Assembly: GCA_024235895.1 (NCBI GenBank)
Contig: JACKLM010000004.1
Coordinates: forward strand, 620,001 to 684,000
Direction: 5' to 3'
DNA: 64,000 bases
From: Burkholderiaceae bacterium
GTDB taxonomy: Bacteria; Pseudomonadota; Gammaproteobacteria; Burkholderiales; Burkholderiaceae_C
Shown here: piece by piece, positions 19,901 through 27,567 of the stretch
Position numbering within the stretch: the first letter of the stretch is position 1
Layout of the letters: every line of letters starts with the position of its first letter
Made by a program: the position numbers and the translations under genes
Notes under the pieces: model-generated
Seen by the model: only the letters and a program-made list of their open reading frames with translations
What the model was told of the DNA's origin: nothing
Databases searched by the model: none

Positions 19901-20286
19901 CGATCGTTCACTTCACGGTGGGCGGCGCCAATGCCGACCTGCTGAACCTGACGGCGCTGGGTGGTTCCGGTGCGGTGGCCGACGACATCGTCAACGCCGG
20001 TGGCCTCGCGGCGGGCGCGCTGGGCAACGTGACCGACGGCGAGATCGCGGCGCGCCAGCGCGACGCGACCACCGACGAGCAGGCCGAAGTCGCCGCACTG
20101 TTCACCGACTCCGGTGCGGCGGACCCGGTCAGCCAGGTCTTCGTCGCGGTCACCGCCGGCAATGTCGGCTATGTCTGGCAGATCACCGATCCGGGTGGCG
20201 CGAGCAATCCGACGGCGACCTTCGCCGGCACGATCGACCTGGCCGACACCGACTGGTTCACGCTGAACAACCCCGACTTCGCCTGA
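16978..20286 (+). CDS. Large RTX/S-layer-like protein secreted by type I
   Basis: A 1102-residue acidic protein with no cysteine, no Sec signal peptide, and rich in Ala, Asp, Asn, Gly and Thr, as in Caulobacter RsaA-type S-layer proteins. RTX-like calcium motifs are scattered along it: GTPGDDIIN (about 164), GGNGSDLL, GGNGNDAL, SGSGDDTV, GAGNDVIVLG (about 948) and FGNDTIVHF (about 970). The helical N-terminus (1-135) could anchor it to surface polysaccharide. The C-terminus (DWFTLNNPDFA) is a plausible type I secretion signal. Complete secretion machinery follows, and two terminators isolate its transcript. A large adhesin is the alternative. Confidence 0.82.
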   Translation: MAFINTVVGRAAASIWGLKLGNATMNAVLAQVNALGANDAAVAAVVNNAFNSVYGTYSNADMAAAFVNNLGLTGAARDDGIAYTVAQLDAVAADARGGKLMEIADLFSGLVNDAAYGSFARAFNAKVDAAVNYSGQAGTVDSPLAGWNGNAWFTLSGLQDYVVGTPGDDIINAWEFDGDATLQSGDFVDGGNGSDLLYADLINDFDVVTPITRNVESLAFRVQDHGANDGDNNVEGEATTVDAERIDGETRYESNNSRGDLIIEDVRIASSQITKDITIAFVESDPGNVDFGVYFDQHSLRASSAASATLTLKVLDQFGVQGIDLDPGQVAGPLVNNPYDGVRFNYAGRDVQLRDPRWDLRTAETYAELLALIQAALDNEPITNGTGGLPRVTAALGADFTVTASNGVDVTGTSIVLSATGTAVSFAPGSWIASGGVPADSSIYTAQEVASGVSNDLITSTVILDDVGRGSNGGDLVIGGLSVGETSGSKGVEKFDVTVERTSRVQNMTSTNDTLMEVVLKNGLSKGDVSVLGQTSNGFAANDNVLPGENGPGFTHHDAYGFNDVRMVDASAMDGKVTFDALVTQNSFAKYVQTTDTQQDPGGDNTSPDGQRVQRADFEYTGGSNNDSITVDVQSGILSSHSTVLAGREDVTFKINGGNGNDALKFRVIDNGNLGTVGDWYNIQHVLRNVTIDSGSGDDTVRTPGAGDARIYLMDGNDTVYVDNIGAVNYVDGLGAIKNNNADTNVADGEFGMFVFNTADQAGALAAARNRNDLINGTNTNFNDPGTPGIDSLFRATITVTYRGLTSTAELPANVYRPTALYVNQAMKAAINNDPVLSKLLVAQDGPGYTLVVKSLIDGVEAPANLNVTATAFDVSVLSVAQLVDLGGALGLTPAASTAVNIQPLLNSGAAYFNGLPAYDPAMANDGVADITGAISGAISDNTVYPGAGNDVIVLGTGAASNDVVVYSGTFGNDTIVHFTVGGANADLLNLTALGGSGAVADDIVNAGGLAAGALGNVTDGEIAARQRDATTDEQAEVAALFTDSGAADPVSQVFVAVTAGNVGYVWQITDPGGASNPTATFAGTIDLADTDWFTLNNPDFA

Positions 20287-20337
20287 TCGAGGCAACTCGC
20301 GGCGACGCCGCCCCCGGCGGTATCGCCCTTCACGACA

Positions 20338-20365
20338 GAGGCCCGGCTCGTCCGGGCCTCTTTTT
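20338..20365 (+). terminator. Rho-independent terminator of the S-layer-like gene
   Basis: A perfect 9-bp stem (GAGGCCCGG/CCGGGCCTC) with a CTCGT loop, followed by TTTTT, 52 bases after the stop codon. Confidence 0.92.
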
Positions 20366-20396
20366 GGCCAGGGCGTCGTTGCCGACGCCTGCAGCC

Positions 20397-20423
20397 AATC
20401 GCGCCTGATCCGGCGCGATTTTT
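20397..20423 (+). terminator. Second terminator, just before the TnpB-like gene
   Basis: A perfect 9-bp stem (AATCGCGCC/GGCGCGATT) with a 6-base loop, running into TTTTT. It ends 20 bases before the ATG at 20443, so little space remains for a leader. Confidence 0.85.
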
Positions 20424-20430
20424 CATCGTG

Positions 20431-20436
20431 TATTAT
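20431..20436 (+). promoter_or_regulatory. Possible -10 element for a leaderless TnpB-like mRNA
   Basis: TATTAT ends 7 bases upstream of the ATG at 20443, exactly where transcription would start. No ribosome-binding site precedes the ATG. The -35 region is occupied by the terminator stem and has no consensus. Confidence 0.35.
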
Positions 20437-20449
20437 TCATATATGAATA
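20434..20449. promoter_or_regulatory. 16-bp perfect palindrome over the TnpB-like start codon
   Basis: TATTCATATATGAATA reads the same on both strands and includes the ATG. It is very AT-rich against this background. It could be an operator for autoregulation or a remnant target/end sequence of the ancestral transposon. Confidence 0.6.
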
Positions 20450-21159
20450 GGCGCCTGCGGATCCGTCTCGAGACCACGGCCGAGCAGGAAGGGCGGCTGC
20501 TGGCCCTGCAGCAGCGCTTCGTGCAGGCTTGCAACGCGCTGGCGCTGCAGGCCCACGCCAGCGGCGTGTGGAGCCGGGTCGGTCTGCATCAGCTCGCCTA
20601 TCACGGGCTGCGCGTCCGCTTCCCCGAACTCGGCTCGCAGATGCTGTGCAACGTCATCTATTCGGTCTCGCGTGCCGCGCGGCGGGTCTTCAGGCACCCG
20701 CAAAGCCCATTCGCGCAACGAGTCCGCGCGGGCACCCCGCCGCCGCGACTGATTTTCGGCCCCGACGCCCCGGTGTACTTCGACCGTCACACGCTCAACG
20801 TGCGCCGAGGCATGGCCTCGATGTACTCGCTGGACGGCAGGCTTCGCTTCCGGCTGCCGCTGGCCCCCGAGGACGAACACCTGCTCCGGCACGGTGGAAT
20901 CCGCGAGATCGCGCTGACGCGGGAGCATGCCGGCCTGGTGCTGAACTTCAGCTTCGACGACACGCCGCGCGCGCAGCGTGACCCGCGCCGCGGTCAGGCG
21001 GACCACCCCGACGGGGACGAGAGCCTGCCCGAATACCTGCTTGTCGTCGAGGACGGCGTCGGCGGGCGGCCGCAGGCTCCCGCCGCGGCAAGCCTCGCGA
21101 CCGTCCTGGGAGCGCGCACCGACCATCGCTCGTGCGCCAGCGGGGAGCGCACGCCGTGA
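20443..21159 (+). CDS. TnpB-like protein lacking the RuvC nuclease domain
   Basis: A 238-residue protein. Residues 1-80 resemble the N-terminus of IS200/IS605 TnpB: RLRIRLETTAEQEGRLLALQ, FVQACNALALQAH, GLHQLAYHGLRVRFPELGSQ. Residues 95-175 resemble the TnpB region just before RuvC: VYFDRHTLNVR, LDGRLRFRLPLA, REIALTREHAGLVLNFSF. The RuvC motifs (D-x-G, E, D) and zinc ribbon that should follow are absent and replaced by about 60 residues of unfamiliar sequence. The guide-RNA and target-recognition half is thus retained without the nuclease. The stop overlaps the GTG of the first ABC gene (GTGA), so it belongs to the secretion operon. GTG 20428 is a less likely start. Confidence 0.68.
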   Translation: MNRRLRIRLETTAEQEGRLLALQQRFVQACNALALQAHASGVWSRVGLHQLAYHGLRVRFPELGSQMLCNVIYSVSRAARRVFRHPQSPFAQRVRAGTPPPRLIFGPDAPVYFDRHTLNVRRGMASMYSLDGRLRFRLPLAPEDEHLLRHGGIREIALTREHAGLVLNFSFDDTPRAQRDPRRGQADHPDGDESLPEYLLVVEDGVGGRPQAPAAASLATVLGARTDHRSCASGERTP

Positions 21160-23003
21160 GCGCCGGCGGGAACTCGCAGGGGGCAGGCGCCGGGCCCGCC
21201 GCCGGGCGCGACGAGCTCGCCGCCGCGCTGCGCACGCCCTACCGCAGCCTGCTGGGCGCCGTGGCGCTGAGCCTCGTCATCGGTGTGCTGCTGCTCGCGC
21301 CTGCGGCCTACATGTTCGAGGTCTACGGCCGCGTCATCAACAGCCGCAGCGAGGCCACGCTCGGATGGCTGCTGCTGGCCGCGGTCGGCCTGTACGCGAT
21401 GCTGGAGCTGCTCGAGCTGGTCCGCCTGCGGGTGCTCCGGGCGGCCGGCAACCGCGTCCACGATCGGCTGGCGAGGCGTGTGTTCGAGGCCGGCTTCGCC
21501 GCGCGCCTGGCCGGCCGACCGGGCGCCGGCGGCCAGGGCGTGGCCGATCTGCGCACGGTCACCGACGCGCTGGCCTCGCCGGCCGTCACCGCGATGCTGG
21601 ACATGCCGGCCGCGCTGCTGATGCTCGCGCTGCTGTACGCGATGGGGTTCTGGATCGGCGTCCTGGGCACCGTGCTGCTGCTCGCGCTGGTGGCCGTCGG
21701 CCTGGTCCAGGAGCGGCTGTCCGCGCGGCCCTACGCGGAGGCCTTGCGGTCGTCCTCGGAGGCCCAGCTGCGCGCCGCCGAGACGCTGCGCAACGCGCAG
21801 GTCGTCGAATCGATGGCGATGGCGCCCGCGCTGCAGCGTCGCTGGGACGCGAGCCAGGCGCGGTCGCTGTTCCGCCTCGCGCAGGCGTCGGAGCGTGCCG
21901 CGGGCTCGCTCGCCGCGATGCGCACCGTCCAGCTGCTGCAGGGCTCGCTGCTGCTGGGGCTGGCGGTCTGGCTCGCGATCGGCGGCGAGCTGCCCGGCGG
22001 GCCGGGCATGGCCATCGTGGCGTCGATCCTGGGCGGCCGCGCGCTGACCCCGATCGCCCAGCTCGTCGGCCAGTGGCGCGCGGTCGGCGCGGTCCGCGTC
22101 GCCCACGCGCGCCTCGTCGAGCTGCTGCAGCTGAACCCGGCCGAGAAACCGGGCATCGAACTGCCGCCCCCGTCGCAGAAGCTGCTGGCCGAGGATATCG
22201 TCGTCCACGCCCCCGGCACCGGCGTGCCGCTGCTGCACCGCGTGCGCCTCGGTTGCGCCGCCGGGCAGATGGTCGCGGTGATCGGCCCGACCGGCTGCGG
22301 CAAGTCCACACTGGCGCGCGCGCTGGTCGGCCTGTGGCCGTCGCAGGGCGGCAAGGTCCGGCTCGACGGCGCCGATGTCGGCAGCTGGCACAAGTCGCAG
22401 CTCGGGCGCTGGATCGGCTACGTGCCGCAGCGGCCCGAGCTGTTCGACGCCACCGTGGCAGAGAACATCGCGCGCTTCGGCCGCGTCGACGACGAGTCGC
22501 TCGCCCGCGCGATCGACGATGCCGGCGTCGGGCCGCTGATCGACAGCCTGCCCGAAGGCGTGCACACGCGCCTGGGCGCCGGCGGGGTGCAGCTGTCGGG
22601 CGGCGAGCAGCAGCGCATCGCGCTGGCACGGGCGATCTACGGCGACGTCCGGCTGGTCGTGCTCGACGAGCCCAACGCCAGCCTCGACCAGGCCGGCGAC
22701 CGCGCCCTCGAGGCGATGATCCGCCGCCTCAAGGCACGCGGCGCGATCGTCGTCGTCGTCACCCACCGCAAGCAGGTGCTGGCGCTGGCCGAGTACGTGA
22801 TGCTGATGCAGGCCGGCGCGACCGCGCGCTTCGGGCCGCGCGACGAGGTGCTGGCCGCGCTCGCCGCGCCGCCCTCGACCGGCGCCGGCGGGGCAACCGC
22901 CGCGCCGGCTGCGTCGAGGCCCGCCGCGTCGCCCGGCCCGGCGGGTGCGGTCTCGCCGGTGGCCGCGCAGCCCGCCGCAACGCTCGGCGCCGGCAAGCCA
23001 TGA
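21156..23003 (+). CDS. Type I secretion ABC transporter ATPase, first copy
   Basis: A 615-residue fused membrane/ATPase subunit of the PrtD/RsaD type, with no C39 peptidase domain. The six-TM region spans about 30-310 and contains the APAAYMFEVYGRVINSRS signature. The ATPase domain (about 335-575) has Walker A GPTGCGKST, Q-loop YVPQRPELFD, signature LSGGEQQR, Walker B LVVLDEPNASLD and the H-loop His in VVTHRKQ. All catalytic residues are intact. A Pro/Ala-rich tail of about 50 residues follows. It likely powers export of the 16978 protein across the inner membrane. The GTG overlaps the TnpB-like stop. Confidence 0.92.
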   Translation: MSAGGNSQGAGAGPAAGRDELAAALRTPYRSLLGAVALSLVIGVLLLAPAAYMFEVYGRVINSRSEATLGWLLLAAVGLYAMLELLELVRLRVLRAAGNRVHDRLARRVFEAGFAARLAGRPGAGGQGVADLRTVTDALASPAVTAMLDMPAALLMLALLYAMGFWIGVLGTVLLLALVAVGLVQERLSARPYAEALRSSSEAQLRAAETLRNAQVVESMAMAPALQRRWDASQARSLFRLAQASERAAGSLAAMRTVQLLQGSLLLGLAVWLAIGGELPGGPGMAIVASILGGRALTPIAQLVGQWRAVGAVRVAHARLVELLQLNPAEKPGIELPPPSQKLLAEDIVVHAPGTGVPLLHRVRLGCAAGQMVAVIGPTGCGKSTLARALVGLWPSQGGKVRLDGADVGSWHKSQLGRWIGYVPQRPELFDATVAENIARFGRVDDESLARAIDDAGVGPLIDSLPEGVHTRLGAGGVQLSGGEQQRIALARAIYGDVRLVVLDEPNASLDQAGDRALEAMIRRLKARGAIVVVVTHRKQVLALAEYVMLMQAGATARFGPRDEVLAALAAPPSTGAGGATAAPAASRPAASPGPAGAVSPVAAQPAATLGAGKP

Positions 23004-23054
23004 CCCCGATCCTCGACGCCGTGCCCCGCGCCGCCGTGCGCGCGCGGCGGCCCC

Positions 23055-24833
23055 ATGACGCGACCGGAGCCCGCGATGGCTGAGTCCCTGCCCGTGCCCG
23101 TGCCGCAGCCGCATCCACCGGCACGGTCGTCAGCCCCCGCCGCCGCGGCCGCCGGCGAGCGCGCCGGCGGCGGGCTGGGCGCGCTGATGTGGGGCTTTCG
23201 GCGCGAGCTGGCCTGGGTGCTGGTGTTCAGCGCCTTCGCCAACGTGCTGCTGCTCGCGCCGACGGTCTACATGCTGCAGCTGTTCGACCGCGTCATGGTC
23301 AGCGGCAACACCTTCACGCTGCTGGCGATGACGCTGCTGCTGGTGGTCTTCATCGGCGCGCTCGCATTCGCCGAATGGGTGCGCTCGCAACTGATGGTGC
23401 GCGCCGGCAACCGGCTGGACGACGCGCTGGGCGCGCGCGTCTTCCGCGCTGCGTTCCACGCGCAGCTGCAGCAGCCCAAGCGTAGCCCGCAGCAGCCGCT
23501 GGAGGACCTGACCCGGCTGCGCCAGTTCCTCACCGGCAACGGCATGTTCGCCTTCGCCGATACGCCCTGGTCGCTGCTGTTCGTGATCGTGCTGTTCATG
23601 ATGCACCCGTGGTTCGGCCTGCTCGCGATCGCGCTGGCGCTGGTCCACGTCGCGGTCGCGCTGGTCGCCCGACGCCTGGTCGGCCGCCGCCAGGCCGACA
23701 CCGCCGAGGCGATCGCCGAGTCGGCGCAGACCCTGCAGTCCCGGCTGCGCCGCGCCGAGGAGCTGACGGCGATGGGCATGCTGCCGGCACTGACGCGGCA
23801 CTGGCAGGCGCAGCAGGCCGACGAGGACCGGCGCCGCGACCGCCTGCACGACATGGGCTCGCGCGTGCAGACCTTCACCAAGTGGCTGCAGTACACGCAG
23901 CAGGCGCTGATGCTCGCGCTGGGCGCGCTGCTGGCGATCCGCGGCGAGGCCACCGTCGGCGCGATGATCGCGAGCAACGCGCTGATCGGCAATGCGGTGC
24001 GTCCGCTCGGGCTGATGGTCAACGTCTGGGGCCAGGCCAGCGACGCGCTGGCCGCGTGGAGGCGGCTCGACGCCGTCCTGCAGGCGTCGCCGCCGGGCGA
24101 TGCCGCGCCGGCCGCCGGCGCACCGCTGGTCGGGCAGGTGACGCTGCAGGATCTCACGGTGCGGGTGCCAGGGCGCAGCACGCCGATCCTGGACGGGGTC
24201 AGCGCCGAGTTCGCGGCCGGCGAGGTGATCGGCATCGTCGGCCCTTCGGGCGCCGGCAAGTCGACGCTGGTGCGCTGCATGCTCGGGATCTGGCCCGGCG
24301 CCGAGGGCCGCGTCCTGATCGATGGCCGCGAGCTGTCGCACTGGGATCGCGACGAGCTGGGCCGGCAGGTCGGCTACCTGCCGCAGGATGTCGAGCTGTT
24401 CGACGGCACGGTGGCCGAGAACATCGGCCGCTTCGCCGACCTCGACGACGCCGTGATCGTCCAGGCGGCGCAGCGGGCCGGGATCCACGAGATGGTGCTG
24501 ACGATGCCCAAGGGCTACGACACGCCGATCGGGCCGGCCGGCGTCGTGCTGTCCGGCGGCCAGCACCAGCGCGTGGCGCTGGCGCGCGCGCTGGTCACGG
24601 ACCCGCGACTCGTCGTCCTCGACGAGCCGAACGCCAACCTCGACGACGCCGGCGACGCCGCGCTGGCGCGCGCGATCGACGAACTCAAGCGCCGCGGCGC
24701 GACCGTCTTCATGATCGTCCACCGCCAGCATCTGCTCGGCCTGGCCGACCGCCTGCTGATCCTCGACGGTGGCAAGGTGTCCAGCCTGGTCGCACTCGGC
24801 GGCAAACCCGATTCTTCCCAAGGCCAAGCATGA
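23055..24833 (+). CDS. Type I secretion ABC transporter ATPase, second copy
   Basis: A 592-residue paralogue of the preceding gene, again PrtD-like. A Pro/Ala-rich N-terminus precedes the TM region (about 50-330, with LLLAPTVYMLQLFDRVM). The ATPase has Walker A GPSGAGKST, Q-loop YLPQDVELFD, signature LSGGQHQR, Walker B LVVLDEPNANLD and H-loop IVHRQH, all intact. Two adjacent exporter genes suggest a heterodimer, or two transporters sharing one adaptor. ATG 23076 is an alternative start. The 3' end overlaps the adaptor gene by 4 bases. Confidence 0.92.
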   Translation: MTRPEPAMAESLPVPVPQPHPPARSSAPAAAAAGERAGGGLGALMWGFRRELAWVLVFSAFANVLLLAPTVYMLQLFDRVMVSGNTFTLLAMTLLLVVFIGALAFAEWVRSQLMVRAGNRLDDALGARVFRAAFHAQLQQPKRSPQQPLEDLTRLRQFLTGNGMFAFADTPWSLLFVIVLFMMHPWFGLLAIALALVHVAVALVARRLVGRRQADTAEAIAESAQTLQSRLRRAEELTAMGMLPALTRHWQAQQADEDRRRDRLHDMGSRVQTFTKWLQYTQQALMLALGALLAIRGEATVGAMIASNALIGNAVRPLGLMVNVWGQASDALAAWRRLDAVLQASPPGDAAPAAGAPLVGQVTLQDLTVRVPGRSTPILDGVSAEFAAGEVIGIVGPSGAGKSTLVRCMLGIWPGAEGRVLIDGRELSHWDRDELGRQVGYLPQDVELFDGTVAENIGRFADLDDAVIVQAAQRAGIHEMVLTMPKGYDTPIGPAGVVLSGGQHQRVALARALVTDPRLVVLDEPNANLDDAGDAALARAIDELKRRGATVFMIVHRQHLLGLADRLLILDGGKVSSLVALGGKPDSSQGQA

Positions 24834-26188
24834 GCCAGACCGCCATGACCCCGTCTGCCGTCGCCACGGCGCAGGATATCGACGCCAAGGAGGTCGCGCG
24901 GCTGCGCGACACGCGACACCCGGTGCGCATGGGCCTGTGGGTGCTCGTCGTCGGCCTCGGGCTGTTCCTGCTCTGGGCGGCCTGGGTACCGCTGGAGGAG
25001 GGCGTGCCGGCGCCGGCTACGGTGGCCGTCGAGGGGCGCCGGACGACGATCCAGCACACCACGGGCGGCCTGGTCAAGGCCGTTCGCGTGCGCGACGGCG
25101 ACGAGGTCCGGGCGGGCGACGTGCTGATCGAGCTCGACGACGCGCAGGCGCGTGCCGTGCACGCGACCGTCCGGCAGACCTACCTCGCTCAGCGCGCGAT
25201 GGAGGCGCGGCTCACCGCCGAGCTGACCGGCGCGCCCTCGATCCGCTTTCACGAGGACGTCCTGAGCGCGACGCAGGACGAGGTGAAGCAGCACATGGCG
25301 GCGCAGGTCCGGCTGTTCGAAGCCCGGCGGGCGGCCCAGGCGGCGGCCGTCGCGGCGCAGCAAGAGGTGATCGCCGGCCAGGAGTCGCAGATCCAGGGCG
25401 TGGAGCAGATGATCGCGTCGCGCCAGGCCCAGCAGGCGTTGCAGTCCAGCCAGACCTCCGCCGTGCAGCGGCTGGCCGACGAGGGCTTCGCGCCGCGCAA
25501 CCAGGCGCTGCAGCTCGCGCAGGCCCAGGCCGAGCTGCGCACGGCGATCACCAGCCTGCGCACCGAGCAGCTGCGCCTGCGCCGCTCGCAGGCCGAGGCG
25601 CGCGAGCGCCTCGCCGCGCTGAGGCAGGAGTTCGTCGAGCAGGTCTCGGCGCAGATGGCCGACGTGCAGCGCGAGGTGCAGGCGAACCAGGAGCGCATGC
25701 TCGCCGCCGAGCTCGACCTGTCGCGGATGCTGATCACCGCGCCGGTGGCCGGTCAGGTGCTCGGGCTGGCGGTACACAACCCTGGAGGCGTCGTCGAGCC
25801 GAGCCGGCCGCTGATGGACATCCTGCCGCGCGGCGAGGCGCTGGTGCTCGACGTCAAGCTGCCGCCGCACGTCATCGACACCGTCCGGCCCGGCCAGGAC
25901 GTCGAGGTGCGCTTCTCCGCGTTCGCCGCCACGCCGCACCTGGTCGTGATGGGCAAGCTCACCTCGGTCTCCGGCGATGCGCTGGTCGAGAAGACCGCGA
26001 CCGGCTCAACGAGCTACTACGCCGGCCGTGCCGAGCTGACGCCCGAGGGCATGCGGGCGCTGGGTGGGCGCTCGGTGCAGCCCGGGATGATGGCCGAGGT
26101 GCTGGTGCGCACCGGCGAGCGCTCGATGCTGGACTACCTGCTCGGCCCGCTGCTGCGGCGCGTGTCGACCGCCCTGACGGAGCGCTGA
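24830..26188 (+). CDS. Type I secretion membrane-fusion protein (HlyD family)
   Basis: A 452-residue periplasmic adaptor. It has a short cytoplasmic N-terminus, one TM (GLWVLVVGLGLFLLWAAWV, about 37-55), a lipoyl-like half (VEGRRTTIQHTTGGLVKAV, then VRAGDVLIELDD) and a long coiled-coil hairpin (about 110-300) rich in Gln, Ala and Glu. The second lipoyl half (LITAPVAGQVLGLAVHNPGG) and beta-barrel region with the typical PGMMAEVLVRTGERSMLDYLL end complete it. It links the ABC pair to the TolC-like channel. It starts inside the ABC stop (ATGA). Confidence 0.93.
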   Translation: MSQTAMTPSAVATAQDIDAKEVARLRDTRHPVRMGLWVLVVGLGLFLLWAAWVPLEEGVPAPATVAVEGRRTTIQHTTGGLVKAVRVRDGDEVRAGDVLIELDDAQARAVHATVRQTYLAQRAMEARLTAELTGAPSIRFHEDVLSATQDEVKQHMAAQVRLFEARRAAQAAAVAAQQEVIAGQESQIQGVEQMIASRQAQQALQSSQTSAVQRLADEGFAPRNQALQLAQAQAELRTAITSLRTEQLRLRRSQAEARERLAALRQEFVEQVSAQMADVQREVQANQERMLAAELDLSRMLITAPVAGQVLGLAVHNPGGVVEPSRPLMDILPRGEALVLDVKLPPHVIDTVRPGQDVEVRFSAFAATPHLVVMGKLTSVSGDALVEKTATGSTSYYAGRAELTPEGMRALGGRSVQPGMMAEVLVRTGERSMLDYLLGPLLRRVSTALTER

Positions 26189-26190
26189 AG

Positions 26191-27567
26191 GTGCGGCGAA
26201 GCGTTCGAGCCCTGCGCGGCGGCGCCCTGCTGGCCGGCCTGTTCGTCTCGCTGGCGGCGGCCGGCGAAGGCCTGCGCTTCGGGCAGGCGTTCGAGGCCGC
26301 GCTGGCCTTCGACCCCGGCTACCGCGCGGCGGCGCACAACCGCGACGCCGAGTCCGAGGCGCTGCCGATCGCCCAGGGCAACCTGCTGCCGCAGGTGGGG
26401 CTGGTCGTCAGCCGCAGCGAGAGCGAAGGCTGGCGGCGCTTCAGCAACGCGCAGAACCAGCCGGTCGAGGTGCCGCTGGGCTACAGCAGCCCGCAGACCT
26501 CGCTGACGGTGCGCTGGCCGCTGGTCAACCTCGAGGGTCTGGCCGCGGTCGACCAGGCCGAGGCGCAGGTGAAGCTCGCCGAGCAGCAGTTTCGCGCCGA
26601 CGGGCTCAACCTCCTGGACCGGCTCAGTGCCGCCTACGCGGAGCTGCTGGCGGCACACGCGTCGCAGCGCATCGCGCGCGGGCATGTCGCGCAGGCCGAG
26701 GTGATCGCGGCGCAGGCGCGCCGGCGCGAGGCCGACGGCGAGGGCACGCGCGTCGTCGTGGCGCGCGAAGCCGCCGCGCTGGAGCTCGCGCGCAGCCGCC
26801 TGGTCGAGGCCGAGACGGTGCTGGCGATCGCCCGCGAGGGCGTGCGGCGCATCACCGGGCTGGAGGGCTACGCCGCCCCGGAGCTTCCACCGGATGCGCT
26901 GCCGGCCCCGCTCGTGCCGGCGAGCTTCGAGCAATGGCTGGACGTCGCGCGGCGCAGCAACCCGCTGCTGCAGGCGCGCCAGTGGGCGGTCGACGTCGCG
27001 TCGTCGCAGGTCCGGCGCCAGCGCGCCGGCCATGCGCCCCGGCTGGACGTGGTGGGCAGCATCACCGAGGCACGCAACGATGCGCTGTCGACGATCGGAC
27101 AGAGCTCCCAGCTGCGCTCGCTCGGCGTGCAACTGCAGGTTCCGCTGTTCAGCGGCGGGACGGTGCAGGCCTCGGTGCGCCAGGCGCAGTCGCGGCTTCG
27201 CGCCGCCGAGGAGGAGCTGCGACGGGAGCGCGGCACGCTGGAGCTCGAGCTGGGGCGCGCGTGGCAGCAGATGCTGGGCAGCGAGGCCCGCGTGCGTGCG
27301 CTGCGCGACGCGGTCTCGGCCAGCGCGCTGGCGCTCGAGGGCTCGCGGCGATCGCGCGAGGAGGGGCTCTCCACCTCCGGCGACGAGGCCGCGTTGCGTG
27401 CCTCGGACCTCGACCTGCGCCGCCAGCTCGTGCAAGCGCGCCTGGACCTGATGCTGGCCCGTGTGCGGTTGCAGATCCGGGCCGGGCTGCCGGTGCAAGA
27501 GATCGTCGACGCCGTAGAGGCCTTGTGGCCCGCGGCCCCCGCCCCCGGCCCGTCGAGCACATCATGA
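26191..27567 (+). CDS. TolC-family outer-membrane channel of the type I system
   Basis: A 458-residue protein with an N-terminal signal (ALRGGALLAGLFVSLAAAGEG) and two OEP repeats of coiled-coil helices. Typical TolC features are AFEAALAFDPGYRAAAHN near the start, GNLLPQVGLVVSRS, and in the second repeat GSITEARND and VPLFSGGTVQASVRQAQ. GTG 26191 lies 2 bases after the adaptor stop with GGAGCG upstream. It is the last structural component of the exporter, and the ATGA overlap with the next gene keeps the operon continuous. Confidence 0.9.
   Translation: MRRSVRALRGGALLAGLFVSLAAAGEGLRFGQAFEAALAFDPGYRAAAHNRDAESEALPIAQGNLLPQVGLVVSRSESEGWRRFSNAQNQPVEVPLGYSSPQTSLTVRWPLVNLEGLAAVDQAEAQVKLAEQQFRADGLNLLDRLSAAYAELLAAHASQRIARGHVAQAEVIAAQARRREADGEGTRVVVAREAAALELARSRLVEAETVLAIAREGVRRITGLEGYAAPELPPDALPAPLVPASFEQWLDVARRSNPLLQARQWAVDVASSQVRRQRAGHAPRLDVVGSITEARNDALSTIGQSSQLRSLGVQLQVPLFSGGTVQASVRQAQSRLRAAEEELRRERGTLELELGRAWQQMLGSEARVRALRDAVSASALALEGSRRSREEGLSTSGDEAALRASDLDLRRQLVQARLDLMLARVRLQIRAGLPVQEIVDAVEALWPAAPAPGPSSTS

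Noticed and set aside
16975..20295. 1106-residue open frame on the minus strand opposite the S-layer-like gene
   Set aside because: It mirrors the sense gene almost end to end, is rich in Arg/Val/Asp as expected for the antisense of high-GC3 coding DNA, and has no recognisable domain.
20428..21159. Intact IS200/IS605 insertion sequence
   Set aside because: No TnpA, no left-end or right-end hairpins at the gene borders, no RuvC domain, and the 3' end overlaps a host operon gene.
20994..24827. Long minus-strand frames opposite the two ABC transporter genes
   Set aside because: Antisense shadows; all conserved ATPase motifs are on the plus strand.
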